Part shown: positions 9,368-18,984 of the stretch, piece by piece
Position numbering within the stretch: position 1 is the first letter of the stretch
Layout: each line of letters opens with the position of its first letter
From: Saccharospirillum alexandrii_A
GTDB lineage: Bacteria; Pseudomonadota; Gammaproteobacteria; Pseudomonadales; Natronospirillaceae
Assembly: GCF_043641555.1 (NCBI RefSeq)
Contig: NZ_JBHZRJ010000001.1
Coordinates: 992,001-1,056,000, forward strand
Length of the DNA stretch: 64,000 nt
Direction: 5' to 3'
The notes under the pieces: generated by a model
What the model was told of the DNA's origin: nothing
What the model saw: the letters and a program-made list of their open reading frames with translations, nothing else
Databases searched by the model: none
Made by a program: the position numbers and the translations under genes

Positions 9368-9530
9368 GGGCACCTCCTTCTGTTAAGAATGTTCAGGACA
9401 AGTGTCTTACACAGATGTAGTGAGGGCGAATGAAAGGAGTTAAACCCTCTAATAGTTTAATAATATCAAAGGAGTGTTGTCGATTATTCTGAGCTATAGG
9501 ATGAGTGATTCAGGTGGGGTTGCCGGAAAA

Positions 9531-9794
9531 TCAGGCCCGGTCCTGGCCAGCCTGTGTGCGGGGTTCGTCGTAGATGAGGGCGCTGCCGATGCGGTGTTTG
9601 CCATGAAGTTCGGCAATGGCGTCATCGAGCAGGATCAGGTATTTGAGGTCTATCGGGTGAATATCGACACCCCGGCGCTGGCACTGGGCGGCAGCGTAGG
9701 CGTGCTTGATCACCATAAAAGGCGTGTGATCACGCTCGCGCAGGTGCACGGCGAGTTGGTGTTTTTCCTGCTCTGTGAGTCCGTCTATAAACAT
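9531..9794 (-). CDS. small hypothetical protein
   Basis: I do not recognise this 87-residue product. It starts MFIDGLTEQEKHQLAVHL and has a mixed, soluble-looking composition with several His residues, no signal peptide and no membrane segment. The opposite strand is also open over the same bases (from 9474). That reading is rich in Val and Gly without plausible domain structure, and I consider it the shadow. There is no strong ribosome-binding site before ATG 9794. The gene sits alone between dps and acnA. The rest of the 9368-10069 stretch holds the dps promoter side and a long hairpin near acnA. Confidence 0.5.
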   Translation of the reverse strand: MFIDGLTEQEKHQLAVHLRERDHTPFMVIKHAYAAAQCQRRGVDIHPIDLKYLILLDDAIAELHGKHRIGSALIYDEPRTQAGQDRA

Positions 9795-10002
9795 GAAGGT
9801 TCTGTCGACACCGTAATCGTAAAAAGCAGGGTATTATGTATGACGCTGGATGCCTAACTCTGTGATGCAGTCGAGGGTCAAAGTGTGATATGTCTCTAAA
9901 AACAGCTTATTTTCGTCAAAAATATGACCTGTTGGCCGCACCTTTCAAATAAACCTGGGGAAACGTCAAATTTTAGACTCATGTCGGTGTCGGAAATACC
10001 GA

Positions 10003-10051
10003 ATGCATGGATGACCCGGGCTGAGCAGTCCAGCCCGGGTCATCCATGCAT
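10003..10051 (-). other. perfect 21-bp stem hairpin downstream of acnA
   Basis: The 21 bases at 10003-10023 are the exact reverse complement of 10031-10051, with a 7-base loop between. It starts 19 bases after the acnA stop. No T-run follows on either strand, so it is not a textbook terminator. It could protect the mRNA 3' end, end transcription with Rho, or be a short mobile inverted repeat. Confidence 0.75.
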
Positions 10052-10069
10052 CAGCCTATGCTGCTGGTG

Positions 10070-12805
10070 TTAATTGGCCAGGTCACGCAGCACGAAGTGC
10101 AGAATGCCGCCATGGCGGTAGTAGTCCCACTCGACGGCCGTGTCGATGCGAACCCTGGCTGCAAAGCTGCGTTGCTTGCCTTGCGTGTCGGTCACGTGGA
10201 CGGTTACTTGCTCTGGCTCCCCTTGCAATGCGTCGACTGAAAACTGCTCCTCACCGGTTAGGTCCAGGCTTTCAACCGACTCACCGTCCATGAACTGCAA
10301 GGGCAGTACCCCAAAGCCAACCAGGTTGGAGCGGTGGATGCGCTCGTAACTTTGCGCAATAACGACTTTAACACCCAGCAGGTTGGTACCTTTGGCCGCC
10401 CAATCGCGGGAGGAGCCGGTGCCATATTCCTTGCCGGCCAAGACCACCAGAGGGGTGCTTTCCTGCTGGTAGCGCATGGCTGCGTCGTAGATGCTGATGG
10501 TCTCATCGCTGGGCAGGTGTCTGGTCCAGCTGCCTTCGGTTCCCGGAGCCATTTGATTGCGCAGCCGAACGTTGGCAAAGGTGCCCCGCAGCATCACTTC
10601 ATGATTGCCGCGGCGTGAGCCGTAGCTGTTGAAATCTTCCGTGCTGACACCTTGCTCCTGCAGGTAACGCCCAGCCGGGCTGTCGGGTTTGATGGCACCG
10701 GCGGGCGAAATGTGGTCTGTGGTGATCGAGTCGCCAACTTTTACCAGGCACCGGGCTTTGTTTACGGCGCCGGGCGCGCTGGGAGTCTTCGACATACCAT
10801 CAAAGTAGGGAGGTTGTTTAACGTAGGTGGAATCCGGCCAGCTGTATATTTCATCCTGTGGGACCGGCAGATCCTGCCAGGCCTGGGTACCGGCAAAGAC
10901 GTCTTCATACTTTTCCTGATACAGGCCCGACCCCAGCGCAGCTTGCACGGTTTCTGCGATATCGTGCTGGCTTGGCCAGACATCTTTCAGATAGACCGGC
11001 TGGCCATCCTTTCCGGTGCCGAGCGGTTCGCGGGTAAGGTCTACCGTCATTGAGCCTGCCAGGGCGTAGGCGACTACCAAAGGCGGTGATGCGAGGTAAT
11101 TGGTGGGTACGTCCTGATGGATACGCCCTTCGAAGTTACGGTTGCCGGACAGCACCGACGAAACTTTCAGGCTACCCGCCCTGATTGCGTTTTGAATGGC
11201 CGGGTGCAGCGGCCCCGAGTTGCCAATGCAGGTAGTACAGCCAAAGCCGACGATGTTGAATCCCAGTGCATTCAGCGGCTTCATCACGCCGGCTTTTTCC
11301 AAATAGGCAGGTACAACCTGAGACCCGGGCGCCAGTGATGTTTTTACCCAGGGTTTAACTGTCAGGCCCCGTTCATATGCCTTTTTAGCGACCAGGCCGG
11401 CAGCGACCATTACCGCCGGGTTGGAGGTATTGGTGCAACTGGTGATGGCGGCGATGACTACCGCTCCATGTTTAAGCAGGTGTTTTTCGCCCTCTATTTC
11501 ATATTCCACCGCGCCGCGATCGTGCAAATTAAGGCTATCGACTGCCGTTTGGCCACCTTCACCTTCGAAGCGACCCTGCTCCGGTGCTTTGTCGGTCGTG
11601 ATGGTGTCGGCCTCTGCTTGCAGTATCTGATCAAAGGCTTTGCTGGCATCGCTGAGGGCGATTTTGTCCTGCGGGCGTTTGGGACCAGCGATGCTGGGTA
11701 CCACGGTGCCCAGGTCGAGTGTGAGGGTATCGCTGTAGTCAGCTTCGGCGGCACCGGTATCACGCCACAGGCCCTGGGTTTTGGCGTAGGCTTCCACCCG
11801 ATCCCGGACGGACTTGTCACGACCAGAGAGTTCCAGGTAGCGCACGGTTTCCCGGTCGATCGGGAAAATGCCGCAGGTGGCGCCGTATTCGGGGGCCATG
11901 TTGGCAATTGTGGCACGGTCGGCCAATGGCAGGTTGTCGAGGCCATCGCCATAGAATTCAACGAACTTACCAACCACGCCTTTTTGGCGCAGCATCTGGG
12001 TTACGGTTAATACCAGGTCGGTGGCCGTAGTGCCCTCAGGCATCTGGCCGGTGAATTTGAAGCCGATGACTTCGGGTATCAGCATGGTGATGGCCTGGCC
12101 CAACATGGCAGCTTCGGCTTCAATACCACCCACACCCCAGCCCAGCACACCCAGGCCGTTGATCATGGTAGTGTGCGAGTCGGTCCCGACCAGGGTATCG
12201 GGCAGGGCCCAGGTTGCGCCGTCTTTTTCTTCAGTCATCACCACATCGGCCAGGTACTCAAGGTTTACCTGGTGCACGATGCCTGTGCCCGGGGGCACCA
12301 CGCGGAAGTTGGAAAACGCCTGCTGACCCCAACGAAGGAACTGATAACGTTCCCCATTGCGTTCGAACTCGCGCTCGGTATTTTTGGCCAGTGAATCGGT
12401 TTCGCCGTAGTAATCGACCATAACAGAGTGGTCGATGACCAGGTCGACCTGGCTGCGCGGGTTGATCAGCGCCGGGTCTCCCCCCAGTTCGCGCATGGCG
12501 GCGCGCATGGCCGCCAAATCAACCACTGCCGGTACACCGGTAAAATCCTGCAGCACGACGCGCGCCGGTGAGAAGCCTACCTGGTAGCTGGGTTCCGCTT
12601 TGGCATCCCACCGACACAAGGCTTTGATGTCGTCTGCTGTAACATTCTTGCCATCTTCCTTGCGCAACAGGTTTTCCAGCAGAATTTTCAGTGAAAAGGG
12701 CAGGCGGGCGATGTCAAAATCGTTCGCCAGCGCATTGAGGTTATAGAACTGATAGTGCTGATCGCCGACAGTGAGCGTATCCCGGGCGTTAAATGAGTCG
12801 GTCAT
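10070..12805 (-). CDS. acnA: aconitate hydratase A
   Basis: Aconitase that interconverts citrate and isocitrate via cis-aconitate in the TCA and glyoxylate cycles. The product has 911 residues, the usual size of the AcnA/IRP1 family. The three cysteine ligands of the [4Fe-4S] cluster are seen in TSCTNTSNP and in FGCTTCIGNSG. The DSHTTMINGLGVLGWGVGG substrate-site stretch and the swivel domain with KEYGTGSSRDWAAKG are intact. ATG 12805 is chosen because GGAGG lies just upstream, and it gives the normal N-terminus; the longer frame to 12853 is an artefact. It is a single gene ended by a long hairpin. Confidence 0.97.
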   Translation of the reverse strand: MTDSFNARDTLTVGDQHYQFYNLNALANDFDIARLPFSLKILLENLLRKEDGKNVTADDIKALCRWDAKAEPSYQVGFSPARVVLQDFTGVPAVVDLAAMRAAMRELGGDPALINPRSQVDLVIDHSVMVDYYGETDSLAKNTEREFERNGERYQFLRWGQQAFSNFRVVPPGTGIVHQVNLEYLADVVMTEEKDGATWALPDTLVGTDSHTTMINGLGVLGWGVGGIEAEAAMLGQAITMLIPEVIGFKFTGQMPEGTTATDLVLTVTQMLRQKGVVGKFVEFYGDGLDNLPLADRATIANMAPEYGATCGIFPIDRETVRYLELSGRDKSVRDRVEAYAKTQGLWRDTGAAEADYSDTLTLDLGTVVPSIAGPKRPQDKIALSDASKAFDQILQAEADTITTDKAPEQGRFEGEGGQTAVDSLNLHDRGAVEYEIEGEKHLLKHGAVVIAAITSCTNTSNPAVMVAAGLVAKKAYERGLTVKPWVKTSLAPGSQVVPAYLEKAGVMKPLNALGFNIVGFGCTTCIGNSGPLHPAIQNAIRAGSLKVSSVLSGNRNFEGRIHQDVPTNYLASPPLVVAYALAGSMTVDLTREPLGTGKDGQPVYLKDVWPSQHDIAETVQAALGSGLYQEKYEDVFAGTQAWQDLPVPQDEIYSWPDSTYVKQPPYFDGMSKTPSAPGAVNKARCLVKVGDSITTDHISPAGAIKPDSPAGRYLQEQGVSTEDFNSYGSRRGNHEVMLRGTFANVRLRNQMAPGTEGSWTRHLPSDETISIYDAAMRYQQESTPLVVLAGKEYGTGSSRDWAAKGTNLLGVKVVIAQSYERIHRSNLVGFGVLPLQFMDGESVESLDLTGEEQFSVDALQGEPEQVTVHVTDTQGKQRSFAARVRIDTAVEWDYYRHGGILHFVLRDLAN

Positions 12806-12927
12806 GGCACCTCCAGAGTAAAACGGATTAATAACAGGCTCTAACCTTGGCACAGTCGGGCGGGATTTCCAGTGCCAGAGCGATTGAGTTTGGCTATTTG
12901 GTCTCAGTGCCCTGACCGTTGCGTGCG

Positions 12928-14199
12928 TTAAATGCGGTTTTTAGCTTCAATCCAACGGCTCATATACTCCGTTGCCCGGTGTTGCGATTGCCAGAGTATG
13001 CGCCCCCAGAGGTTGCGATGGCGTATATCGGTCAGGTTGTTTTGCAGGTGGTCTAATGCCTCGATAAACCCCGGAGCGTGGTCGTCTCTCAGAAAGCCGT
13101 TTTCCAGTGCCTGTAACCCATAAGCTTGTACCGACTTCCAGCTTTCCGCATTGCGATACAACTGAACCAGGGTGTCGGCGATGCGGTCGGGGTCATCGCT
13201 GAGCGGGTAGCCGAGCGCGTCATCTGCAACCATCGATTCAGCGCCGAAGGGCGTGGTGACGGTGGGGGTGCCGGTTAACCAGCCTTCCAGAATTTTGCCT
13301 TTCTGACCGGCGCCAAAGCGCAATGGGGCCACATTCAGGCGGTATCGAGACAGCGTCTCCAGTGCATCGTCGCACCGGCCTTTGATAACGAACCCCTGTT
13401 TGGGGGCATGCCACTGCTGAACGGTGTGGTCGGCGTAGGCACCGTAGACATGGCATTCAACACTGGGCAGCTGGCGTCTGACGAGTGGCCAGATGGTCTG
13501 CTTGAACCACAGGGCCGCATCCTTGTTGGGGGCGTGCTTGAACCCGCCGATCATCATCAGGTGCTGGCGGTCTTCATAGCCACGCCATTCGCGAGCATCC
13601 GGCAATGCGGGAATCAGAAAGGGAAGATACAGCAGGTGCTCGGCCGGGAGTTTAAACACCGACTGCAACAACTCTATTTCAACCTCGGAGATCATCAATA
13701 CCCGGTCGCACCGTGCCATGGCGGCCAGCTCGCGCTCTGCTGTGGCGGTAAACAGATCGGCCGGCGGAAAGGGTGGCTGGGTGTTCTGCCGGTCGTGCTG
13801 GCGTACGGCGTGCTGTCGGGCCTCGCGCAGGGTGTGAAAGTCGCTGGTGTCGAGCAGGGTGGCGGCATTGGGGCAGTGTTGCCGCACTCGCCAGCCAAAT
13901 TGTTCTTCCATCACAAACCGGTCGTAGATCACCAGTTGGGGCCCCAGCGAAGCAAGCCAGGTGTCGAAATGGCTGTCGTTAACGGCGATGGGGTGTGCCT
14001 GGTACCCGAGTTTCGAGAGGCTCTGTTGAAACGGAGAGGGCTCGGCTGGGCTGGCAATGTGTACCTGGTAACCGGCTTCTCGACACAGATCCAGAACGTC
14101 CAGCGTGCGGCGCCCAGCCGCGGTTGACGCGGGCTCTGGCCAGTTTTTGGCAATGAGCAGGGCGGTCTTACTTGAGAAACTACTTGAAGTACTGGTCAT
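12928..14199 (-). CDS. glycosyltransferase, GT-B type
   Basis: Probable glycosyltransferase of the group 1 (GT4-like) kind, moving a sugar from a nucleotide-sugar to an acceptor in the cytoplasm. The N-terminal half starts with a Rossmann-like strand (TALLIAKNWPEP). The C-terminal half has the typical RFGAGQKGKILEGWLTGTP stretch followed by PFGAE, the usual donor-binding region. The product has 423 residues from ATG 14199; a longer frame to 14424 would run into the upstream divergent gene and adds unrelated sequence. No good ribosome site is visible. There is no polysaccharide cluster around it, so the acceptor is unknown. It is divergent from the small membrane protein at 14293. Confidence 0.72.
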   Translation of the reverse strand: MTSTSSSFSSKTALLIAKNWPEPASTAAGRRTLDVLDLCREAGYQVHIASPAEPSPFQQSLSKLGYQAHPIAVNDSHFDTWLASLGPQLVIYDRFVMEEQFGWRVRQHCPNAATLLDTSDFHTLREARQHAVRQHDRQNTQPPFPPADLFTATAERELAAMARCDRVLMISEVEIELLQSVFKLPAEHLLYLPFLIPALPDAREWRGYEDRQHLMMIGGFKHAPNKDAALWFKQTIWPLVRRQLPSVECHVYGAYADHTVQQWHAPKQGFVIKGRCDDALETLSRYRLNVAPLRFGAGQKGKILEGWLTGTPTVTTPFGAESMVADDALGYPLSDDPDRIADTLVQLYRNAESWKSVQAYGLQALENGFLRDDHAPGFIEALDHLQNNLTDIRHRNLWGRILWQSQHRATEYMSRWIEAKNRI

Positions 14200-14292
14200 C
14201 TGTTGTGACAAACGCTCACCAACAAAAACGGAATCGCGAGGGTAAACGCGGTACAACCCTACGTCCAGCTCCGCGTAAGGATGGAGGTCGTT

Positions 14293-14820
14293 ATGAAACG
14301 TCTCTATTACCTCACGGATGACATCGAGCACGCCGAACACATTGCCATGGAATTGGCCCACTACCCGTTGCACCACACCTATGTTCAGGTACTCAGCCAG
14401 GACGAAGTAGGGTTGTCTGTGCATCAGTTAAAGAGTGCTTCCTACCTGGCCCGCCAGGACATTCTGCACCGGGGCAGCCAGGGGCTTGTTCTGGGTCTGG
14501 TGCTTGGCCTGTTAACGCTGATGTTTATCAGCAGCCTCGGGCTGGCACCGGCCGATATGAGCGGCCAGTTAGCACTGGTGCTGTTGTTTGGTCTGTTGCT
14601 GGGCTGGGCGGGCTGTCTGATCGGGTTGAACCAGGAGAACCATCATCTGGCGGGTTTTCACGACGACATTGAGCGTGGCCGCACTCTGTTGATGATCGAT
14701 GTGGCCCCCGCAGAAGTCAGCGAGGTGAAGGCCATCATCGGCCATGTGGCTCAGCGTGATCACACGGGCAAGTCAGCCTTGCCCGTTTATGCAGGAGAAT
14801 CGAGGAGCCTGGCGCTCTAG
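14293..14820 (+). CDS. hypothetical membrane protein
   Basis: I do not recognise the family. The 175-residue product has a soluble N-terminal part of about 60 residues (MKRLYYLTDDIEHAEHIAMEL), then two hydrophobic segments near 65-84 and 90-112, then a soluble C-terminal part. A GGAGG 5 bases before ATG 14293 fixes the start. The layout resembles small inner-membrane sensor or stress proteins in which both ends face the cytoplasm, but no function can be given. It is divergent from the glycosyltransferase and ends in a hairpin. Confidence 0.75.
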   Translation: MKRLYYLTDDIEHAEHIAMELAHYPLHHTYVQVLSQDEVGLSVHQLKSASYLARQDILHRGSQGLVLGLVLGLLTLMFISSLGLAPADMSGQLALVLLFGLLLGWAGCLIGLNQENHHLAGFHDDIERGRTLLMIDVAPAEVSEVKAIIGHVAQRDHTGKSALPVYAGESRSLAL

Positions 14821-14844
14821 CAGGTTGTTTCAACAGCCTGCTAG
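14817..14844 (+). terminator. hairpin overlapping the end of the membrane protein gene
   Basis: CTAGCAGGTTGTT and AACAGCCTGCTAG form a 13-base stem with one G-U pair and a 2-base loop, beginning at the stop codon. There is no T-run, so termination is likely but not certain. It may serve both the plus-strand gene and trpS, which converges on it. Confidence 0.5.
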
Positions 14845-14908
14845 GGGTGTGATGCCCGGTTTGGCGGTTTACCTGTTGCCAGGGCCAGCCTTGCCGGACA
14901 CCGGGCCA

Positions 14909-15922
14909 TCAACCCGCGATAGGGCCAATCCCCACTTTCTTGCGCACATCGGCCATCAGGGGGGCTGAATAGTCGCGTGCCTTTTCCGCACCCCGGGCCA
15001 GTATGGCATCCAGTTGAGCCGGGTCGTCCATCAACTGATTGTAGGTGTCGCGCTTGTCTTTGAGTTCTTCGTTGAGCAGTTCAAACAGCACTTTCTTCAT
15101 CTCGCCCCAGGCAATGCCGTTGGCATACTGGGTACGCATGTCGGCGACTTGGTCTGGCGAAGCAAAGGCTGAATAGATATCGAACAGTGCCGAATCGTTC
15201 GGGTCTTTGGGTTCGCCCGGTTCCAGCAGGTTGGTCTTGATCTTGTTGATCAGCTTACGAAACTTCTTCTCGCCTTCGAACAACGGAATGGTGTTGTTGT
15301 AGCTCTTCGACATCTTGCGACCGTCGAGGCCCGGCAGAATCATGCCGGATTCTTCAATGACCGCTTCTGGCAATGAAAAGGTATCGCCATAGAGGTAGTT
15401 AAAGCGCTGGGCGATGTCGCGGGCCATTTCGATGTGTTGGGTCTGGTCTTTGCCGACGGGGATTTTTTCGCCGTTGAACATCAGGATATCGGCCGCCATC
15501 AGAATCGGGTAGCTGAACAGACCCATGGTGATGCCCCGGTCCGGGTCGGCGTTATCGTCGTTGATGTTATCCTGCACCGCCGCCTTGTAAGCGTGTGCCC
15601 GGTTCATCAGGCCTTTGGCGGTAACGGTGGTCAGCACCCAGGTCAGCTCGGTAACTTCGGGCACATCAGTCTGGCGGTAGAAGGTCACCCTTTCCGGGTC
15701 CAGGCCGCAGGCCAGCCAGGTGGCGGCAATGGCCCGCACGGATTCTCTTACCCGCTCGGGTTCCTGGCATTTGATCAGGGCGTGGTAATCCGCCAGAAAC
15801 AGGAAGGATTCGGTGTTGGCATCGCGGCTGGCTTCAATGGCGGGGCGAATGGCGCCCGCGTAGTTGCCCAGGTGCGGAATGCCTGTGGTGGTAATGCCGG
15901 TCAGTACGCGCGTCTTGCTCAT
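14909..15922 (-). CDS. trpS: tryptophanyl-tRNA synthetase
   Basis: Class I synthetase that charges tRNA-Trp in the cytoplasm. It has 337 residues, the bacterial size. The N-terminal TGITTTGIPHLGNYAGAI holds the HIGH-type motif (HLGN) and RKMSKSYNN holds KMSKS. GLFSYPILMAADIL is the typical tryptophan-pocket region. The start is ATG 15922, and the N-terminus aligns with the family. It is a single gene that converges on the membrane-protein gene and lies downstream of the sec operon in the same direction, separated by a terminator-like hairpin. Confidence 0.97.
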   Translation of the reverse strand: MSKTRVLTGITTTGIPHLGNYAGAIRPAIEASRDANTESFLFLADYHALIKCQEPERVRESVRAIAATWLACGLDPERVTFYRQTDVPEVTELTWVLTTVTAKGLMNRAHAYKAAVQDNINDDNADPDRGITMGLFSYPILMAADILMFNGEKIPVGKDQTQHIEMARDIAQRFNYLYGDTFSLPEAVIEESGMILPGLDGRKMSKSYNNTIPLFEGEKKFRKLINKIKTNLLEPGEPKDPNDSALFDIYSAFASPDQVADMRTQYANGIAWGEMKKVLFELLNEELKDKRDTYNQLMDDPAQLDAILARGAEKARDYSAPLMADVRKKVGIGPIAG

Positions 15923-16031
15923 GGGTGTCTTCAGTCGCCTTTGGGTGGCCGTTATCGGTGGTTATGGGAGAAAACGATAAGACTGGGAACCTTACCGAAA
16001 CCGGTGGGGAAAATCGAGTTGGTGCGGTGAA

Positions 16032-16056
16032 AGCGCCCTCCTGGAACGAGGGCGCT
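16032..16056 (-). terminator. hairpin after secF
   Basis: AGCGCCCTC / GAGGGCGCT is a 9-base perfect GC-rich stem with a 7-base loop, 8 bases after the secF stop. The minus-strand tail is only TTTC, so the terminator is weak or needs Rho. Confidence 0.6.
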
Positions 16057-16063
16057 GCAGACC

Positions 16064-17032
16064 TCAGCTTTTTTCTTTGCTGGTTTCGTCTCCGTCGACA
16101 TCGGTCAGCCAGGCAGGAATGTCTTCCTCTTCCGGGTCGTCCGATTTTTCCGGTGGCATCAGATCCTGTTTGGTCAGATCCAGGGCCATCAGTACGTTGG
16201 CGGAAACATAAACCGAAGAATAGGTACCTACCAGAACACCGACAGACAGCGCCATGGCGAAACCGAAAATCAGCTCTCCACCGAAGATGCCCAGAGCAAC
16301 CAGTACCAGCAAGGTCGTTAATGACGTGATCAGGGTACGGCCCAGGGTCTGGGTCAGCGACAGGTTGATCAGATAGTCGGTTTCATCGCGCCTTACCATG
16401 CGGAAGTTTTCCCGAATACGGTCGGCCACAACAATGGTGTCGTTCAGGGAATAACCGATGACCGCAAGAATCGCCGCCAGCACGGTAAGGTCGAACGCCA
16501 TCTGTGTGATGGAGAAGAAACCGAGCACGATCACAACGTCGTGAACCAGGGCTGCCACAGCGCCGACCGCAAACTTGAACTGAAAGCGCAGTGCGATGTA
16601 AACCATCACCACACCCAGCGCGACCAGCATGCCAATGCCGCCGTTTTCACGCAGTTCTTCACCCACCTGGGGGCCGACAAACTCGTTCCGGCGCAGTTCT
16701 ACGTCATTACGGGTTTCCGACAGCAAGGCGAGCACTTCGTCACCCAGGCGCGGGTTGTTGTCTTCCTGCATGCGGATCAGCACATCGGTGTTGTTGCCGA
16801 AATACTGCACCACCACGTCCCGGTAACCGGCTCCGTTCAAGGTATTGCGAATGACCTCGACATCGGCAGGTTCCTCATAACCGACTTCTATCTGGGCACC
16901 GCCGGTAAAATCGAGACCGAAATTCAGCCCCCGAACGGCCAGTGACCCCAGTGAAACAAGTATCAGCACCAGTGAAGCAACCGCCAGTGTCTTGCGGTGG
17001 CCCATAAAATTAAGCACTTTCAAATCAGACAT
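16064..17032 (-). CDS. secF: protein translocase subunit SecF
   Basis: Inner-membrane partner of SecD. The complex uses proton-motive force to pull exported proteins through SecYEG at the periplasmic side. It has 322 residues, the normal size. The first membrane helix is followed by the family motif GLNFGLDFTGGAQIEV, and the C-terminal five-helix RND-type domain has IGYSLNDTIVVADRIREN. It lies 10 bases downstream of secD, on the same strand. The C-terminus is charged and cytoplasmic. Everything expected is present. Confidence 0.97.
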   Translation of the reverse strand: MSDLKVLNFMGHRKTLAVASLVLILVSLGSLAVRGLNFGLDFTGGAQIEVGYEEPADVEVIRNTLNGAGYRDVVVQYFGNNTDVLIRMQEDNNPRLGDEVLALLSETRNDVELRRNEFVGPQVGEELRENGGIGMLVALGVVMVYIALRFQFKFAVGAVAALVHDVVIVLGFFSITQMAFDLTVLAAILAVIGYSLNDTIVVADRIRENFRMVRRDETDYLINLSLTQTLGRTLITSLTTLLVLVALGIFGGELIFGFAMALSVGVLVGTYSSVYVSANVLMALDLTKQDLMPPEKSDDPEEEDIPAWLTDVDGDETSKEKS

Positions 17033-17042
17033 AACGGGCTCC

Positions 17043-18884
17043 TTAAATGGGCAGCTTCTTCACCACCCGACCACCAAAGGTCAGGTTGGCCAGAGCACGC
17101 GTCAGCATGATGGCAGTGAACATGGAGGTAACAATGCCGACCGAGAGCGTGATCGCAAAGCCCTTAACCGGACCCGTGCCGATGGCAAACAAAATGACCG
17201 CCACAATCAGGGTGGTCAGGTTGGCATCGAAAATGGTCGAGAAAGCACTTTTGTAGCCGCCGTCTATTGCCGCCTGCGGGGAGCGCCCGTCAGCAATTTC
17301 TTCACGTATTCGGCTGAAAATCAGCACGTTGGCATCCACCGCCATACCGACCGTCAGTACGATGCCGGCAATGCCGGGCAGAGTCAGGGTCGCTCCCATC
17401 ATCGACATGACCGCAACAATGAGCACCAGGTTGGCACTCAGTGCGACAGCCGCGAAGATGCCGAACACCTTGTAGAAACCGAGCATGAACAGAATCACCA
17501 GCGCAAAGCCGATGATGACCGACTGGGTGCCCATGCGAATGTTCTCGGCACCGAGGCTTGGGCCTACCGTCCGCTCTTCCACAAACTGCATGGGAGCGGC
17601 CAGTGCGCCTGCTCTTAACAGCAGGGCCAGGTCTGAGGCTTCCTGGGCGTTGTCGAGTCCGGTAATCACAAAGCTGTTGGAAAACGCACCGCGAATGGTG
17701 GCCAGTGAAATGATTTCACGCTCTTCGACCGAGTCGTAAATCGGCACGGGCTCGCCATCGACCTCTTCGTACCCTTCGAGAATGGATTTCTGCTCAATAA
17801 AGAGCACGCCCATAGGTACGCCGATGGAGCGACGGGTCGTCTGACCCATACGGGAGCCGCCGTCGCCATCGAGGTTCACCGACACCTGAGGCAAGCCGTT
17901 CTCATCATAGGAGGTGCGGGCATCGGTCACGTTATCGCCGGTGACGATGACATCGGTCTCCAGCATGGCGGTACGGTTGCTGTCGCGGAACGGGTACACC
18001 TCGCCCTGGCCATCGCGTGACTCGAGGCGAAATTCAAGGTTGGCGGCCTTGCCGATGATGTTCTTGGCCTGGGCTGTGTCCTGTACGCCGGGCAGCTCCA
18101 CCACAATGCGGTTGCGGCCCTGGCGCTGAACCAGCGGTTCGGCCACACCCAGTTCGTTCACCCGGTTATTCAGGGTGGTCTGGTTCTGGCTGACGGCATA
18201 GTCTTCCAGTTCAGCGATGCGTTCGTCAGTCAGCGTCAGGATCAGGCCAGGCAGCCCGCGTGATTCGATGTCCGAGCGCTGGAATTCAGGCAGGTTGCGG
18301 CGTAGCCAGGTGTCGGCTTCGCTTCTGAAATCCTCATCGGCCAGCAGCACCTGGATGGAGCCGTCATCGAGCACATCGACGCCGCGGTAGCGGATGTTTT
18401 CATCGCGGAAGGTGGTGCGAATGTTGGCGGCGTAGCTGGCGAGCCGGCTCTCCAGGAAACGATCCATATCGACTTCCAGCAGGAAATGCACACCGCCGGA
18501 GAGATCGAGGCCCAGCGACATGGGCTGAGCGCCAAGAGCCAGCAGCCAGTTGGGCGTCGTGGGTGCCAGATTGAGCGCCACAATGTAGTTGCCGCCGAGG
18601 CCACGTTGAATAGCGGCTTTGGCAGCTAACTGGTCTTCGTTGCTGTTCAGGCGAATCAGCAGTGACTGACCATTAATTTCAGCGCCAAAGTGATCGATAT
18701 TGGCGTCATCGAGCAGGCGTTCGGTGCGTTGTACGGTGGTATCGTTCATCTGCACGCCGGCTTCGGCGCCCTGAATCTGGATGGCCGGGTCGGCCGGAAA
18801 CAGGTTGGGCAGGCTGTAGAGCACGCCTAACACCAGTACTGACAGGATAATGGCGTATTTCCACAGGGGGTATTTGTTCAGCAT
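17043..18884 (-). CDS. secD: protein translocase subunit SecD
   Basis: Large subunit of the SecDF export motor. It has 613 residues. The N-terminal membrane helix (KYAIILSVLVLGVLYSLPNL) leads to a large periplasmic domain with the conserved LGLDLSGGVHFLLEVD. The C-terminal six-helix RND-type region contains GMAVDANVLIFSRIREE with the proton-relay Asp. The start is ATG 18884. It is transcribed after yajC and before secF, the conserved order. The yajC-secD gap of about 100 bases has no obvious hairpin, so the three genes are probably one operon with tgt-queA upstream. Confidence 0.97.
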   Translation of the reverse strand: MLNKYPLWKYAIILSVLVLGVLYSLPNLFPADPAIQIQGAEAGVQMNDTTVQRTERLLDDANIDHFGAEINGQSLLIRLNSNEDQLAAKAAIQRGLGGNYIVALNLAPTTPNWLLALGAQPMSLGLDLSGGVHFLLEVDMDRFLESRLASYAANIRTTFRDENIRYRGVDVLDDGSIQVLLADEDFRSEADTWLRRNLPEFQRSDIESRGLPGLILTLTDERIAELEDYAVSQNQTTLNNRVNELGVAEPLVQRQGRNRIVVELPGVQDTAQAKNIIGKAANLEFRLESRDGQGEVYPFRDSNRTAMLETDVIVTGDNVTDARTSYDENGLPQVSVNLDGDGGSRMGQTTRRSIGVPMGVLFIEQKSILEGYEEVDGEPVPIYDSVEEREIISLATIRGAFSNSFVITGLDNAQEASDLALLLRAGALAAPMQFVEERTVGPSLGAENIRMGTQSVIIGFALVILFMLGFYKVFGIFAAVALSANLVLIVAVMSMMGATLTLPGIAGIVLTVGMAVDANVLIFSRIREEIADGRSPQAAIDGGYKSAFSTIFDANLTTLIVAVILFAIGTGPVKGFAITLSVGIVTSMFTAIMLTRALANLTFGGRVVKKLPI

Positions 18885-18984
18885 GAGGCCTTCCTGAGCT
18901 GGGTAGACCCGGCCATCAGGTCTGAATGCCTGAGCCGGGGCTACAAGTCGGTCGCGTCCGGGACGAGACCTGACGATGGGTCGA

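Noticed and set aside
9474..9857. Plus-strand 127-codon frame between dps and acnA
   Set aside because: Composition is unlike a folded protein and it overlaps the more plausible minus-strand frame; support is weak for both.
13408..14127. Long plus-strand frame opposite the glycosyltransferase
   Set aside because: It is a shadow in a GC-rich gene; the glycosyltransferase reading has clear family motifs.
16992..17618. Plus-strand frame opposite secD
   Set aside because: Low-complexity His/Gln/Arg-rich shadow of secD and secF.
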